NCBI GenBank assembly: GCA_035517515.1
Contig: DATIYQ010000137.1
Coordinates: 1 to 19,074 of the forward strand
Length of the DNA stretch: 19,074 nt
Direction: 5' to 3'
Source of the DNA: JOPF136 sp035517515
Lineage (GTDB): Bacteria > Acidobacteriota > Terriglobia > Acidiferrales > UBA7541
Shown here piece by piece: positions 4,864 to 13,397 of this stretch. How positions within the stretch are numbered: the first letter of the stretch is position 1; the number at the start of each line of letters is the position of its first letter. The position numbers were made by a program, and so were the translations under genes. A model generated the notes under the pieces. The model ran no database searches. It saw only the letters and a program-made list of their open reading frames with translations, and had not been told where the DNA came from.

Positions 4864-7800
4864 TCTGCTGTCCGCGCCGGGCGACGGGATAGCCATGTCG
4901 AGAGCGCGTCGCGCACGCGGCTGACTTCTTCGCGGACCTGCGCAGCGGCCACCTCCGCTTCCGGCAGATTCCGCGCGCGGGCCAGGGCTTCCAGGTGAGC
5001 GGCCGCGTCTGTGGCGGCGCGCGCGCCGATGGCCGCGGCCGAGCCTTTCAGTCCGTGCGCGGCGATGGCCAGGGCGGCGGCATCCCGCGCGTCCAGGGCC
5101 ACTGCCAGCGCGGAGAGTCGGGCCGGGGAGTCTTCCAAAAACACGCTGACCACTTCGCGCAGGAGTTTTTCATCTCCGCCGACGATGCGGCGAAGCGCGG
5201 CGATGTGCGGGTCTTCGACGGCGCGGTGCGACCCGGAAGAGTCTGCCTTGGCCACTCGAAGCTCGCCGCTGTCTCCGCCCGGTGGTGGAGCCGCCGCGGC
5301 GGCCTCGCGCCCGCCGGGCGGCGCGGTGACGCGCGCCAGCGTCTCCAGCAAGTCTGCCGTCTCCACCGGCTTCGCCAGGTAGGCATCCATGCCGGCGGCG
5401 AGGCAACGCTGGCGGTCTTCTTTCATGGCGTGGGCGGTGAAGGCGATGATCGGTGTGCGCCGTCCGGCGCCGGCTGGTCCTCGTTCGCGCGCACGGATGG
5501 CGCGCGTGGTTTCGATTCCGTCCATCCCCGGCATCTGCACGTCCATCAGCACCGCGTCGAAGGATTCCCGCGCCAAGGCTTCCAGCCCGCGCAGGCCGCT
5601 TTCCGCCCCGGCCACGGAGTGGCCTTCGCGTTCGAGCAGGCGCGTGGTGACCAGCTGGTTCACGGCGTTGTCTTCAATGAGCAGAATGCGCAGCGGACGG
5701 CGGGCCGCAGCGTCCGCGGCGTCCGCAGTCCTGCGCCGGGCGCGGTGGGGCGCGGCAGTGGCCCCGCCGGCAGCTTGCAGTGCCTCTTCGATGGCATCGA
5801 ACAGCGCGGACTCGCGGATGGGCTTGTTCACCGCCGCCACGATGCCCAAGGCGGCGCGGCGTGGCGCGCTCTCCGGCATGCCCGGCGAGGTGAGCAGCAC
5901 CACGCCCGGGCGGCGCACGTCTGGCGGCAGCGTCAGCGCGCGCATGCGCTCGGCCACGGCGAATCCATCCATCTCCGGCATCTGCGCATCGAGCAGCACG
6001 ACCGCGGGCGGGCGCCCGTTGGCGACCGCAGTTTCCAGGGTCTCGATCGCGGCGCGGCCCCCCGCAGCAGCCTGCGGCGTCATGCCGCGGCGCGCCAGCA
6101 GCTCTGCCAGCGTATCGCGCTGCGTGCGATTGTCGTCTGCCACCAGCACGGAGAGGCCGGCGAGATTCCCCTGCGGCGCAACGGGAGCCGCGAGCCGGCC
6201 GAGCACCGGCAGGCTGAAGTGAAACGTGCTGCCGCGTCCCGGGGCGCTTTCCACCCACATTCGCCCGCCCATCCATTCCACGAGCTCTTTGGAAATGGCC
6301 AGACCCAGCCCGGTGCCGCCGTACTTGCGGTGCGTGGAGCTGTCCGCCTGAGTGAAGGGGTCGAAGATGATGGCCAGCTTCGCCGGGAGAATGCCGATGC
6401 CGGTATCGGCGACGGAGAAATGAAGCAGGGTCTGCTCCTCACGGCCGATATCCACGAACACGCGCAACACGATCTCCCCGCGCTCCGTAAACTTGATGGC
6501 ATTGCCCACCAGATTGGTGAGGATCTGGCGGAGCCGCATGGCGTCCGCGCTGATCATTTCCGGGACGTCCGGTCCGACCTGGAGAATCAGCTCCAGCCCT
6601 TTCTGGTAGGCGCGCAGGCCGAAGGTGCGAAGGATATCGGAGAGCGTCTCGCGCAGCGGAAAATTGATGGTGTACAGCTCGAGCTTGCGGTTTTCAATGC
6701 GTGAGAAGTCGAGCACCTCGTTCATCAGCGCCAGCAGGCCGCGGCCTGATTCCTGCACTCCGGCCAGGTATTCGCGCTGCTCGGGCGAAAGCGCCGTGCC
6801 CATGGCCAGCTCGGTCAGTCCCAGGATGGCGTTGAGCGGGGTGCGAATCTCGTGGCTGATATTGGCCAGAAATTCGCTCTTGGTGCGGCTGGCATCTTCC
6901 GCTTCTTCGCGCGCGCGGATCAGCTCCTGCTCGTAGCGTTTCCGCTCGGTCAGGTCTTTGGAGACGCCGAGAAAGCCGGAAATCTCGTTGTTGGCGTTAT
7001 GCAGCGCGGCCACGGCCAGCTTGGCCGGCACGTGGCTGCCGTCTTTTCGCACGTGGGTCCACTGGCGCTCCTCGTGGATGCCCTGGCGCGCCAGCTCGGC
7101 AAAATAGCCCAGGCCGCGCACGCGTTTGCCAAGCCGCTGGGCCAGTTCCGCTGCGCGTTCTTCGATTTCGCTGCGCAGAATGAAGTCGAACGGCGATTTC
7201 TTGCCGATCACTTCCTCCGCGCTCCAGCCCAGCAGGCGTTCCGCGCCGGGATTGAAGTGCGTCACCACGCCGTCCACGTTGGTGGCAATGATGCCCACGG
7301 TGGTGGCGGAGTGCAGCACGGCGGCGAGTTTTTCCTGGGTGCCGGCCAGTTCCGCGTAGGTGCGCACCAGCTTCAGCATGTTGCGCCGCAAGTCGAGTTG
7401 CGCGTTCACCTGCCGGCCGAGCACGCGCAGCGCCTCCTGCTGCTCACGGGAAAGTTCCCGCGGTACCCGGTCCACCACGCAGAGCGTGCCCAGCGCGGTT
7501 CCTTCCGGAGAGACCAGCGGCATGCCCGCGTAAAACCGGATGTGCGGGGCGCCGGTGACCAGGGGATTTTCGGAGAAACGCGCATCCGCCTGGGCGTCCG
7601 GCACGACGAAGAGTTCGCGCCCGCGGATGGCGTGGTCGCAAAACGCGATTTCGCGGGGCGTCTGGTCTTCGCTGATTCCAATTTTCGATTTGAACCACTG
7701 GCGGTCGGCGTCAATCAGGCTGACCATGGCCATGGGCGTGCCGGCGATGTAGGTGGCCAGGCGCGTCAGATCGTCGAATTCCTGTTCCGCGGTGGTGTCC

Positions 7801-7874
7801 AGAATGCCGTACTGGGCCAGCACCTCGAGGCGGCGCGCTTCGTCGGCGGGCGCGGTTGTTTTGGCGGGCGTCAC
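4860..7874 (-). CDS. Hybrid histidine kinase, GAF-PAS-HisKA-HATPase-REC-REC-HPt
   Basis: Multi-domain phosphorelay kinase, 1004 aa from the chosen start. In order: GAF (about 11-163, starting EARRLEVLAQYGILDT), PAS with its C-terminal motif (about 182-312), HisKA with His341 in NISHEIRTPLNAILG, HATPase with N-box (451-462), DTGIG (490) and GGTGLGLA (519); receiver 1 with Asp629 in LLDAQMPEMDG; receiver 2 with Asp778 in LMDVQMPGMDG; and an HPt domain with His940 in AAHGLKGSA. All phospho-sites for a His-Asp-His relay inside one chain are present. No membrane segment is seen, so sensing is probably cytoplasmic. The start is GTG at 7872-7874, preceded by GGAGAGG at 5-nt spacing; the frame stays open upstream to 8093 but those 73 residues are low-complexity and overlap the preceding gene. 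The stop overlaps the start of the zinc-ribbon gene. No DNA-binding output domain is in the protein; the receiver-ATPase at 3320 is a nearby possible partner. Confidence 0.95.
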   Translation of the reverse strand: MTPAKTTAPADEARRLEVLAQYGILDTTAEQEFDDLTRLATYIAGTPMAMVSLIDADRQWFKSKIGISEDQTPREIAFCDHAIRGRELFVVPDAQADARFSENPLVTGAPHIRFYAGMPLVSPEGTALGTLCVVDRVPRELSREQQEALRVLGRQVNAQLDLRRNMLKLVRTYAELAGTQEKLAAVLHSATTVGIIATNVDGVVTHFNPGAERLLGWSAEEVIGKKSPFDFILRSEIEERAAELAQRLGKRVRGLGYFAELARQGIHEERQWTHVRKDGSHVPAKLAVAALHNANNEISGFLGVSKDLTERKRYEQELIRAREEAEDASRTKSEFLANISHEIRTPLNAILGLTELAMGTALSPEQREYLAGVQESGRGLLALMNEVLDFSRIENRKLELYTINFPLRETLSDILRTFGLRAYQKGLELILQVGPDVPEMISADAMRLRQILTNLVGNAIKFTERGEIVLRVFVDIGREEQTLLHFSVADTGIGILPAKLAIIFDPFTQADSSTHRKYGGTGLGLAISKELVEWMGGRMWVESAPGRGSTFHFSLPVLGRLAAPVAPQGNLAGLSVLVADDNRTQRDTLAELLARRGMTPQAAAGGRAAIETLETAVANGRPPAVVLLDAQMPEMDGFAVAERMRALTLPPDVRRPGVVLLTSPGMPESAPRRAALGIVAAVNKPIRESALFDAIEEALQAAGGATAAPHRARRRTADAADAAARRPLRILLIEDNAVNQLVTTRLLEREGHSVAGAESGLRGLEALARESFDAVLMDVQMPGMDGIETTRAIRARERGPAGAGRRTPIIAFTAHAMKEDRQRCLAAGMDAYLAKPVETADLLETLARVTAPPGGREAAAAAPPPGGDSGELRVAKADSSGSHRAVEDPHIAALRRIVGGDEKLLREVVSVFLEDSPARLSALAVALDARDAAALAIAAHGLKGSAAAIGARAATDAAAHLEALARARNLPEAEVAAAQVREEVSRVRDALSTWLSRRPARTAE

Positions 7875-7879
7875 GCGAA

Positions 7880-7886
7880 CCTCTCC
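7880..7886 (-). promoter_or_regulatory. Ribosome binding site fixing the kinase start
   Basis: The minus strand reads GGAGAGG, then five bases, then GTG at 7874. This match decides for the GTG start over the longer open frame. Confidence 0.75.
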
Positions 7887-7922
7887 AAAGGACGGCAGAA
7901 ACTGCGGTGGCGATGCGGACCC

Positions 7923-7928
7923 ATCATA
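7923..7928 (-). promoter_or_regulatory. Possible -10 element for the hybrid kinase gene
   Basis: TATGAT on the minus strand (5/6 to TATAAT), about 49 nt before the GTG start and within the 197-bp gap after the ligase-acyltransferase gene. The -35 region is poor. It suggests the kinase can be transcribed separately from the gene before it. Confidence 0.3.
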
Positions 7929-8071
7929 ACTCCGCATCCGGCCAATCGGCCAGTATCGGCAAAGCCCATTCGCGGTGGCTTCCGGGATGGGAGAAAGAGA
8001 CGCGGGCGTCGTAGGTGGCGATACCGCGCGTGCTGTGCCGGTTGTGTCGCGGGCACGCCTGCGGCCCGTGG

Positions 8072-10699
8072 CTAGGAGAAGTCCTTCGGCCACCGCAGGG
8101 CGGCGACGGCCTGCTCCAGGCTGGCCACGATGGATGCCTCGGTCGCGTCCGGTCCAATTTCCAGCGGCTGGCCCACGCTGACGCGCACGGCGCCAGGAGG
8201 GGCAACCCGTTTCCTGGCCCGGCGCAGCTCATAGAGGCCGTCAATCCGCACCGGGACTACCGGCAGGCCCAGGCGTTTGGCCAGCAGGCCAATCCCGGCG
8301 CGAAAGGGCGAGAGTTTTCCGTCGGGAGTGCGCCGGCCCTCTGGAAACACGAGCACGCTGTAGCCGCGATCCGCGGAAGCTCCCGCGTACTCGAAGCTTT
8401 GGCGGTAGCCGGAGCGTTGCGGCAGCGGGAAAACGTTGAACAGCGCCACGATGAGAAAATACTCCACGCGGTCCAACCAACCTCGCAGGAACGCGGTGCC
8501 CGGCGGCGGATTGCGCATGTCGCGCAGCCGCTCTCCGATCATGGCCACGGCCAGGCGATGGCGCAGGCGGGCGGGCAGCGCGGCCAGGATGAAGCCGATA
8601 TCCATCTCGGTGACGTGGTTGGAGATGACCAGCACGGGCCCGCCCACGCCGCGTAGCAATTCCCTTCCGCGCACGCGCGGGTGCGCCAACAGCAGCGTGG
8701 CCGGCCAGACGAACAGGTAGTAGGCGGCCAGGCGGACGGCCTGCTGCCACCACTGCTGCGTCCACGCCGGATAGTGGTAGCCGGGCCCGGCCGCGGGCTG
8801 CTGCTCGATGAGCTGCGCCAGGTCTCCGACGGTAGTCGCTTCCGTGACGCTCGCTTCGCTCAACTCCGTCTGGTAGCGATCTTCCAGCGCGGAGATCAAT
8901 TCGACGCGCTCGAGGGAATTGAGACCCAGGTCGCGATCCAGCGTGGCATTTGCGGGCAGCGTTTGCGGGGCGCGGCCGGTGACGCGAGCCACCAGTTCCG
9001 CCAGCGGCCCAGAGGGCCTGCCGGCGGCCGCCGGGGCGCCGGGCCGCGCTTGTTCCATGGCCAGCGCCCGTTCCAGGATCAGGTTGGTTCGTGGCTTCTG
9101 GGTGGAGGTGCGCGGGAAATCGTCCTCAGGCCAGACTTGCCAGTGCCGGATGCGCTGGTGCGGGCCCAGGCGTTCGTTCGCGCCGCTCACTGCTTCGCGT
9201 GCCGTCTGTTCCTCACTACCGGAAGCTGTCGTGCGCAGCAGCAGCACGGCGCAGGCTTCTGCGTTTTTCTGGCGAGGCAGCGCCACCACCACCGCATCGC
9301 GCACCGCGGGCTGGGCGCGCAGCGCGGCTTCCAGGTCTTCCGGATAAACGTTCATGCCCTCCGGAGTGACGATCACGTTTTTCTGCCGGCCCTTGAAGAA
9401 GAGATTGCCGGCCGCGTCGAGCGCTCCCACGTCTCCGGTGTGAAACCATCCCTCGCCGGGTTCTGCTGCCGGACGGAATCCGCCGCCCTGCCAGTATCCG
9501 GCAGCCACATTTTCGCCGCGCACCAGAATCTCTCCTGTTTCGGAAAGGCGCAGCTCGCGTCCCGGCAAAACCTTGCCGATGGAGCCCTGCGAGCGCTGAA
9601 ATGGATGATTGACGCTGATCAGGGAAGTGGTCTCCGTGAGGCCGTATCCCTGAATGACTACGAAAGAAAGACGGCGCCAGAATTCCTCCGTCTCCGCGTC
9701 GAGCGCCGCGCCGCCGCAGATGAACGCCCAGAATTTCCAGCCGAATTCATTGTGCGCGCGGCGGAAGCGCCACCAGCGGCGGGCAAAGTGCACCCCGCCT
9801 TCCGGCGCGGCCCAGGCGAAATCGCGCTGAAAATCCAGATGCCGGCCCCCGGCCTCCGCTTCACGCACCACCCGGTCGCGAAGCGATTCGAGCATGCGCG
9901 GCACGGCAATCAGCACGGAGATGCGTTCGCGCCGGATGGTGCGGGTGACTTCGGCGGGGTTCAACGTGCTGTGGAAGAAGACGGCGCCACCCAGCAGCGG
10001 CGGCACCCAGATGCCCATGAATTGCCCGAACACATGGCTGAGCGGCAGGAGATCGAGAAAACGCAGGGGGTGTACGAGCCACTCGTATTTCAGGTAGGGC
10101 TGCATGGCGGCTTCGAGCGGCTCGAGGTTTGCCAGCATATTACCGTGAGAGATGGCCACGCCCTTCGGTTCCGCCGTGGTTCCCGAGGTGAAGACGAGCT
10201 GCGCCAGATCGGAGCGCGCAAGCGGGGGAGGAGAATACGGCCCGTCACCGAGGCGCGCGAGAGTTGGGGTGAGTTCGTCGAGAAGGAGAAGGGATGGAAG
10301 GGGAGTAGAGGAAGTGGAGGAGGCAAAGGAAGTAGAGGAAAGAGCGCAGGCCGCAGCCAGATCTCTGCCCACCACCATGAGCCGCGCCTGGGTTTCGCGT
10401 GCCACACGCAGGGCAAACTCAGGAGAAGCGGTGCGGTCCATGGGCACGGCCACGGCCCCGCGCAGGATCGAGCCCAAAAACGCCGCCACCCACTCGGCGC
10501 AATTTTCTCCCCAAATCAGCACGCGGTCGCCACGCTGGATTCCGCGCGTTTCGAGTTCGCGGGCAAATTGCCGTGCCACGCGCGCCGTTTGCCGGTAGCT
10601 CCAGCGCTCCGTGCGGTAGCCGCGGTGATGCACCCATGCGGGCGCGTCTCCGCGACGCTCCAGCTCCTGCACAAATTCAACCAGTGATTTGCGCGCCAT
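8072..10699 (-). CDS. Acyl-AMP ligase / acyl carrier / PlsC acyltransferase fusion
   Basis: An 875-aa protein joining three activities. Residues 1-545: ANL-type AMP ligase with LVFTSGTTAEPKG (168-180), YGLTET (352-357), GWFHTGD (417-423), FKGRQKNVIVTPEGMNVYPED and catalytic Lys535 in TSTQKPRTN. Residues 563-635: carrier domain with Ser595 in LGLNSLERVEL as the 4'-phosphopantetheine site. Residues 650-672: a hydrophobic segment likely to sit at the membrane. Residues 685-870: PlsC acyltransferase with NHVTEMD (694-700), FPEGRR (785-790) and VPVRIDG. The logic is to activate a fatty acid, load it on the built-in carrier and hand it to a lysophospholipid or glycerol phosphate. E. coli Aas joins the two enzymes in the opposite order, so direct equivalence is not assumed. 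A Ser/Thr-rich stretch at 118-137 looks like an insertion. The start is ATG at 10697-10699. Confidence 0.93.
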   Translation of the reverse strand: MARKSLVEFVQELERRGDAPAWVHHRGYRTERWSYRQTARVARQFARELETRGIQRGDRVLIWGENCAEWVAAFLGSILRGAVAVPMDRTASPEFALRVARETQARLMVVGRDLAAACALSSTSFASSTSSTPLPSLLLLDELTPTLARLGDGPYSPPPLARSDLAQLVFTSGTTAEPKGVAISHGNMLANLEPLEAAMQPYLKYEWLVHPLRFLDLLPLSHVFGQFMGIWVPPLLGGAVFFHSTLNPAEVTRTIRRERISVLIAVPRMLESLRDRVVREAEAGGRHLDFQRDFAWAAPEGGVHFARRWWRFRRAHNEFGWKFWAFICGGAALDAETEEFWRRLSFVVIQGYGLTETTSLISVNHPFQRSQGSIGKVLPGRELRLSETGEILVRGENVAAGYWQGGGFRPAAEPGEGWFHTGDVGALDAAGNLFFKGRQKNVIVTPEGMNVYPEDLEAALRAQPAVRDAVVVALPRQKNAEACAVLLLRTTASGSEEQTAREAVSGANERLGPHQRIRHWQVWPEDDFPRTSTQKPRTNLILERALAMEQARPGAPAAAGRPSGPLAELVARVTGRAPQTLPANATLDRDLGLNSLERVELISALEDRYQTELSEASVTEATTVGDLAQLIEQQPAAGPGYHYPAWTQQWWQQAVRLAAYYLFVWPATLLLAHPRVRGRELLRGVGGPVLVISNHVTEMDIGFILAALPARLRHRLAVAMIGERLRDMRNPPPGTAFLRGWLDRVEYFLIVALFNVFPLPQRSGYRQSFEYAGASADRGYSVLVFPEGRRTPDGKLSPFRAGIGLLAKRLGLPVVPVRIDGLYELRRARKRVAPPGAVRVSVGQPLEIGPDATEASIVASLEQAVAALRWPKDFS
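10262..10350 (+). repeat. Purine-rich low-complexity tract inside the ligase gene
   Basis: The plus strand is almost pure A/G here, with imperfect repeats of GTAGAGGAAGTGGAGGAGG and AAGTAGAGGAAA. On the coding (minus) strand it gives the Ser/Thr-rich run SSTSFASSTSSTPLPS, which interrupts the ligase just before its TSGTT motif. It looks like slippage or expansion in a loop of the protein. No frame is broken. Confidence 0.55.
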
Positions 10700-10814
10700 C
10701 CGATTCCGCGCGGCTAGTGTAGCGGGAAGCTTCGGCCCGAGAAAGCCGTGAAAGCGCCGGAAGCAAGGGGCCTACGCATAGAATGTGTAAACTAAGTACG
10801 CTCTGAATAGCTCG

Positions 10815-10843
10815 TTGACGATTATTAAATCCGATGATATGAA
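10815..10843 (+). promoter_or_regulatory. Sigma-70-like promoter for the PEGA-domain gene
   Basis: TTGACG (10815-10820), a 17-nt spacer rich in A/T, and TATGAA (10838-10843). A transcript would start near 10850, about 37 nt before the ATG at 10887. The -35 coincides with a TTG that could otherwise be read as a start, which argues against that start. Confidence 0.5.
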
Positions 10844-10886
10844 CCCGGGAGTTTCTGCCGGCCGATTGAGTCTTGAGGAAAAGACG

Positions 10887-11843
10887 ATGACGATGGCATT
10901 CATCCTCTGTTTCTCCGTTTCGCTCCTTTCAATTGCCGGCACGCCCGGGCACGCGCAGTCTTCAGGGGCAACACAGCCGGCGAAGGCGGCTGCATTTCAG
11001 GAGCCCACGCCGGCCGTTGCCCCTGCAGTACCAGGGCCCGCTGTCCCGCAGGCAGGGGGCCCACCCGCAACGACGCGCGCGACACCACCGGCTGCCCCAG
11101 CGAAATTTGTTTTGGAGGATGGAACGCCGGTACGGCTCGAGTTGACCCGCGATCTATCCTCCGCGGACGCCAAAGCCGGCGACCGGGTGGATTTTCAAGT
11201 TCTGGAAGACATCAAGGTGGACAACTCAGTGGTGATTCCCGTGGGCGGAATCGCGTGGGCAACGATTACGGAGGCTCAGCACAAACGCCACCTGGGCCGT
11301 GGCGGCAAGCTCAACCTAGTGATTTACTCGGTGCGGCTCGCCGATGGCAGGCGAGCTGCGTTGCGTTCTGTAAAGGAAGCCCACGGCGGAGGCCACGTGG
11401 GCGCCATGACTGCTGGATTGGTGGCGACCGGCATCGTTTTCTTCCCAGCGGCTCCGCTCCTGCTCTTTGTAGAGGGAAAGGACATCACGATTCCGCAGGG
11501 CACGGACGTCACAGCGTATGTTGATGGGAACTTCAAGCTGGATCCCGCCGAGTTTCCACCGGAATCCCCGGAAAGCGAGGCGGCAAGGAGAGCAGCCGGC
11601 GAGGCGAAAATCAAGGCCCGCAGGGCGCAATACATGCTTTCCTTTGATGTGAAGTCCCTCCCGGATGGCGCGGAGATCCAGGTGGACGGGAAGCTCATGG
11701 GTAAGACTCCGGCTACACTGGAGATTCGCGTCGGCAAACACGCGTTCAAACTGGAGAAGCATGGCTACGAACCCTGGGATGATGTGGTTGACGTGGGCAG
11801 CAAAACGACGACTTCGATCAGCGTAACTCTTTCCAAAAAGTAA
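10887..11843 (+). CDS. Secreted PEGA-domain protein
   Basis: An exported protein of 318 residues with no known reaction. Residues 1-23 form a signal peptide (hydrophobic AFILCFSVSLLSIAG, probable cleavage after GHA, before QSS), though its n-region lacks a positive charge. A Pro/Ala-rich linker follows to about 72. Residues 74-219 form a beta-rich domain (VLEDGTPVRLELTRDLSSAD, VIPVGG, DITIPQGTDVTAYVDG) with one hydrophobic stretch near 177-197. Residues 252-316 form a PEGA domain (LPDGAEIQVDGKLMGKTPATLEI...LEKHGYEPW), usually a cell-surface or periplasmic module. I recall this two-domain layout from Acidobacteriota but know no family name. The start is ATG at 10887, behind GAGGAA at 6-nt spacing; the longer frame from TTG 10815 runs through the promoter. 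It converges on the acyl-CoA synthetase gene, 48 nt away. Confidence 0.85.
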   Translation: MTMAFILCFSVSLLSIAGTPGHAQSSGATQPAKAAAFQEPTPAVAPAVPGPAVPQAGGPPATTRATPPAAPAKFVLEDGTPVRLELTRDLSSADAKAGDRVDFQVLEDIKVDNSVVIPVGGIAWATITEAQHKRHLGRGGKLNLVIYSVRLADGRRAALRSVKEAHGGGHVGAMTAGLVATGIVFFPAAPLLLFVEGKDITIPQGTDVTAYVDGNFKLDPAEFPPESPESEAARRAAGEAKIKARRAQYMLSFDVKSLPDGAEIQVDGKLMGKTPATLEIRVGKHAFKLEKHGYEPWDDVVDVGSKTTTSISVTLSKK

Positions 11844-11858
11844 GCGAAGACGAGCGGG

Positions 11859-11884
11859 CGCCTCCTGCTTCGGAACAGAAGGCG
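11859..11884. terminator. Possible hairpin between convergent genes
   Basis: CGCCT (11859-11863) pairs with AGGCG (11880-11884), enclosing CTG/CAG and a C-TTCG-G tetraloop with small bulges. It sits exactly between the two convergent stop codons, the right place for a bidirectional terminator. There is no T-run on either strand, so this is a weak call. Confidence 0.3.
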
Positions 11885-11891
11885 AGTTCCA

Positions 11892-13367
11892 TCACGCGCC
11901 GGGAGGGCGGCTCAGGGCAGCCTCAATTAGAGCCTTTTTGTCCACCTTCCCGCTCAGGCCCCGCGGAATCTGCTCCACCGGCAGAAACGTGCGCGGGATC
12001 TTGGCCGCCTCCAGCACGCCGGCGCACGCCGCGCGCAGCTGCCCGGCATCGAGCGTAGTTCCCGCGCGGGGGACGACGAACGCCGCGAGCGTGGTTCCGC
12101 GCGCGTCGTCGGAGACGCCCACCACCGCGGCCTCTTCCACGCCGGGCAGGTGCTCCAGGACGCGTTCCACTTCCGCCGGATACACCTTCTCGCCGGCCAC
12201 TTTCAGCATGTCGTCCGCGCGGCCCGCCAGGTGCAGATAACCGTCCGCATCCAGCCATCCGCGGTCTCCAGAGCGCAGCACCCCGCCGCGAATTTTCTCC
12301 GCGGTGGCCGTGGGCTGGCCGTAGTATCCGAGCATCACGTTGGGGCCCTCGACGCAAACTTCGCCTTGTTCCCCGGCGGCGAGCTCGCGGTCCTCGTCGC
12401 GGATGCTCACCCGCACGTTCGGCAGCGGCAGGCCCACGCTGCCCGGCCGGTTCTGCGCGGGCCGGTTGAACGAAACCACCGGCGCGGTTTCCGTGGCGCC
12501 GTAACCTTGCAGCAGCGGCCTTGAAAAGCGCTGCTCGAAGGCTTCCCCGATGTGGTCCCCCAGGCGTTCGGCCCCGGCGATGCACAGGCGCAGACTCGCC
12601 GTGTCCACGGTCGCCGATTCCTTGGCCAGCAAGCGAAACTGGCCGGGCACGCCGATCATGGCGGAGACGTGGTGCGCGGCCACCGATTCAAGCGAGGTTC
12701 GCGGGACGAAGCGATCCTCGAGCACCACTTTGCCCCCCAGCGAGAGCGGAAGAAGCAGCGTCACGGTCAGGCCGAAGGCGTGGAACAGAGGCAAGATCGC
12801 CAGCATCACGTCGTCTGCCGTAAAATCCCCGGCAAGGCGGCAGCCTTCGGCATTCGCCAGCAGATTCCTCTCGGAAAGCGCCACGGCCTTTGGCCGCGCG
12901 GTGGTGCCGGAAGTGTAAAGCAGCACCGCGGCCTCGAGCGCGCGCGGCACCAGCGGAGGCTCCCGCCCGCTGGAACTCCCCGAACGCTCCTGGGGCGGCC
13001 GAGCGACCAGCGCCGACAACCCGGCCTCCACGGCCCGGGGCGCCAACTCCGCGGCGGAGAGCACGGTGCCCAGGCCCGCTTCCGCGGCCATCAGCTTCAG
13101 GAGCGGGGCGGGAGCGATCCACGGCAATACGGCCACGGTCTTTCCCGCCCAGAGAGCGCCGAGCAGGCCCTCCGCAAATCCAGGTGAATTGGGATGCAGC
13201 AGGCCGACGATGTCTTCCCGGATAGCCGCGAGTTCAGACGCCACCGAAGCCGCGCTCCGATCGAGCGAAGCGTAGGTCACGCTCCCGCGCGGAGCCGCCA
13301 GGGCGATGCCCTCCGGCCGCCGCGCCGCGGCGGCGCGAACGGCTTCGACGATTGCGCTGTGGCTCAC
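11892..13367 (-). CDS. ANL-family acyl-CoA synthetase / AMP-dependent ligase
   Basis: A 491-aa adenylate-forming enzyme that activates a carboxylic acid with ATP and probably passes it to CoA. Seen: LLYTSGTTARPKAVAL (149-164), LPLFHAFG, QGYGATETAPVV, SGDRGWLDADGYLHLAGRADDMLKVAGEKVYPAEVE in pieces along residues 360-400, and the catalytic lysine Lys474 in LSGKVDKKAL. It lacks the carrier and acyltransferase domains of the ligase at 8072-10699. The substrate cannot be told; fatty or aryl acids are both possible. The start is GTG at 13365-13367, 30 nt after the peptidase stop, so it is probably the second gene of that operon. The ribosome site is poor (an AGAGAG lies upstream). The first ~30 residues are consistent with a full-length N-domain. 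Confidence 0.9.
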   Translation of the reverse strand: MSHSAIVEAVRAAAARRPEGIALAAPRGSVTYASLDRSAASVASELAAIREDIVGLLHPNSPGFAEGLLGALWAGKTVAVLPWIAPAPLLKLMAAEAGLGTVLSAAELAPRAVEAGLSALVARPPQERSGSSSGREPPLVPRALEAAVLLYTSGTTARPKAVALSERNLLANAEGCRLAGDFTADDVMLAILPLFHAFGLTVTLLLPLSLGGKVVLEDRFVPRTSLESVAAHHVSAMIGVPGQFRLLAKESATVDTASLRLCIAGAERLGDHIGEAFEQRFSRPLLQGYGATETAPVVSFNRPAQNRPGSVGLPLPNVRVSIRDEDRELAAGEQGEVCVEGPNVMLGYYGQPTATAEKIRGGVLRSGDRGWLDADGYLHLAGRADDMLKVAGEKVYPAEVERVLEHLPGVEEAAVVGVSDDARGTTLAAFVVPRAGTTLDAGQLRAACAGVLEAAKIPRTFLPVEQIPRGLSGKVDKKALIEAALSRPPGA

Positions 13368-13397
13368 TCCGCTTCGCTCTCTGGGATTGGCATGAGC

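Noticed and set aside
4995..8075. Plus-strand frames of 569 and 407 codons opposite the hybrid kinase
   Set aside because: Both are shadows of the kinase; no recognisable motif or ribosome site.
7875..8093. Extra 73 N-terminal residues of the hybrid kinase
   Set aside because: They are low-complexity, overlap the preceding gene's end, and a GTG with an excellent ribosome site lies at 7874.
8681..10687. Plus-strand frame of 668 codons opposite the ligase-acyltransferase gene
   Set aside because: The opposite strand has all motifs of three known domains; this frame has no domain and is compositionally biased.
8072..10699. Calling the ligase-acyltransferase fusion aas
   Set aside because: Domain order is reversed and a carrier domain is added, so orthology to E. 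coli Aas is not supported.
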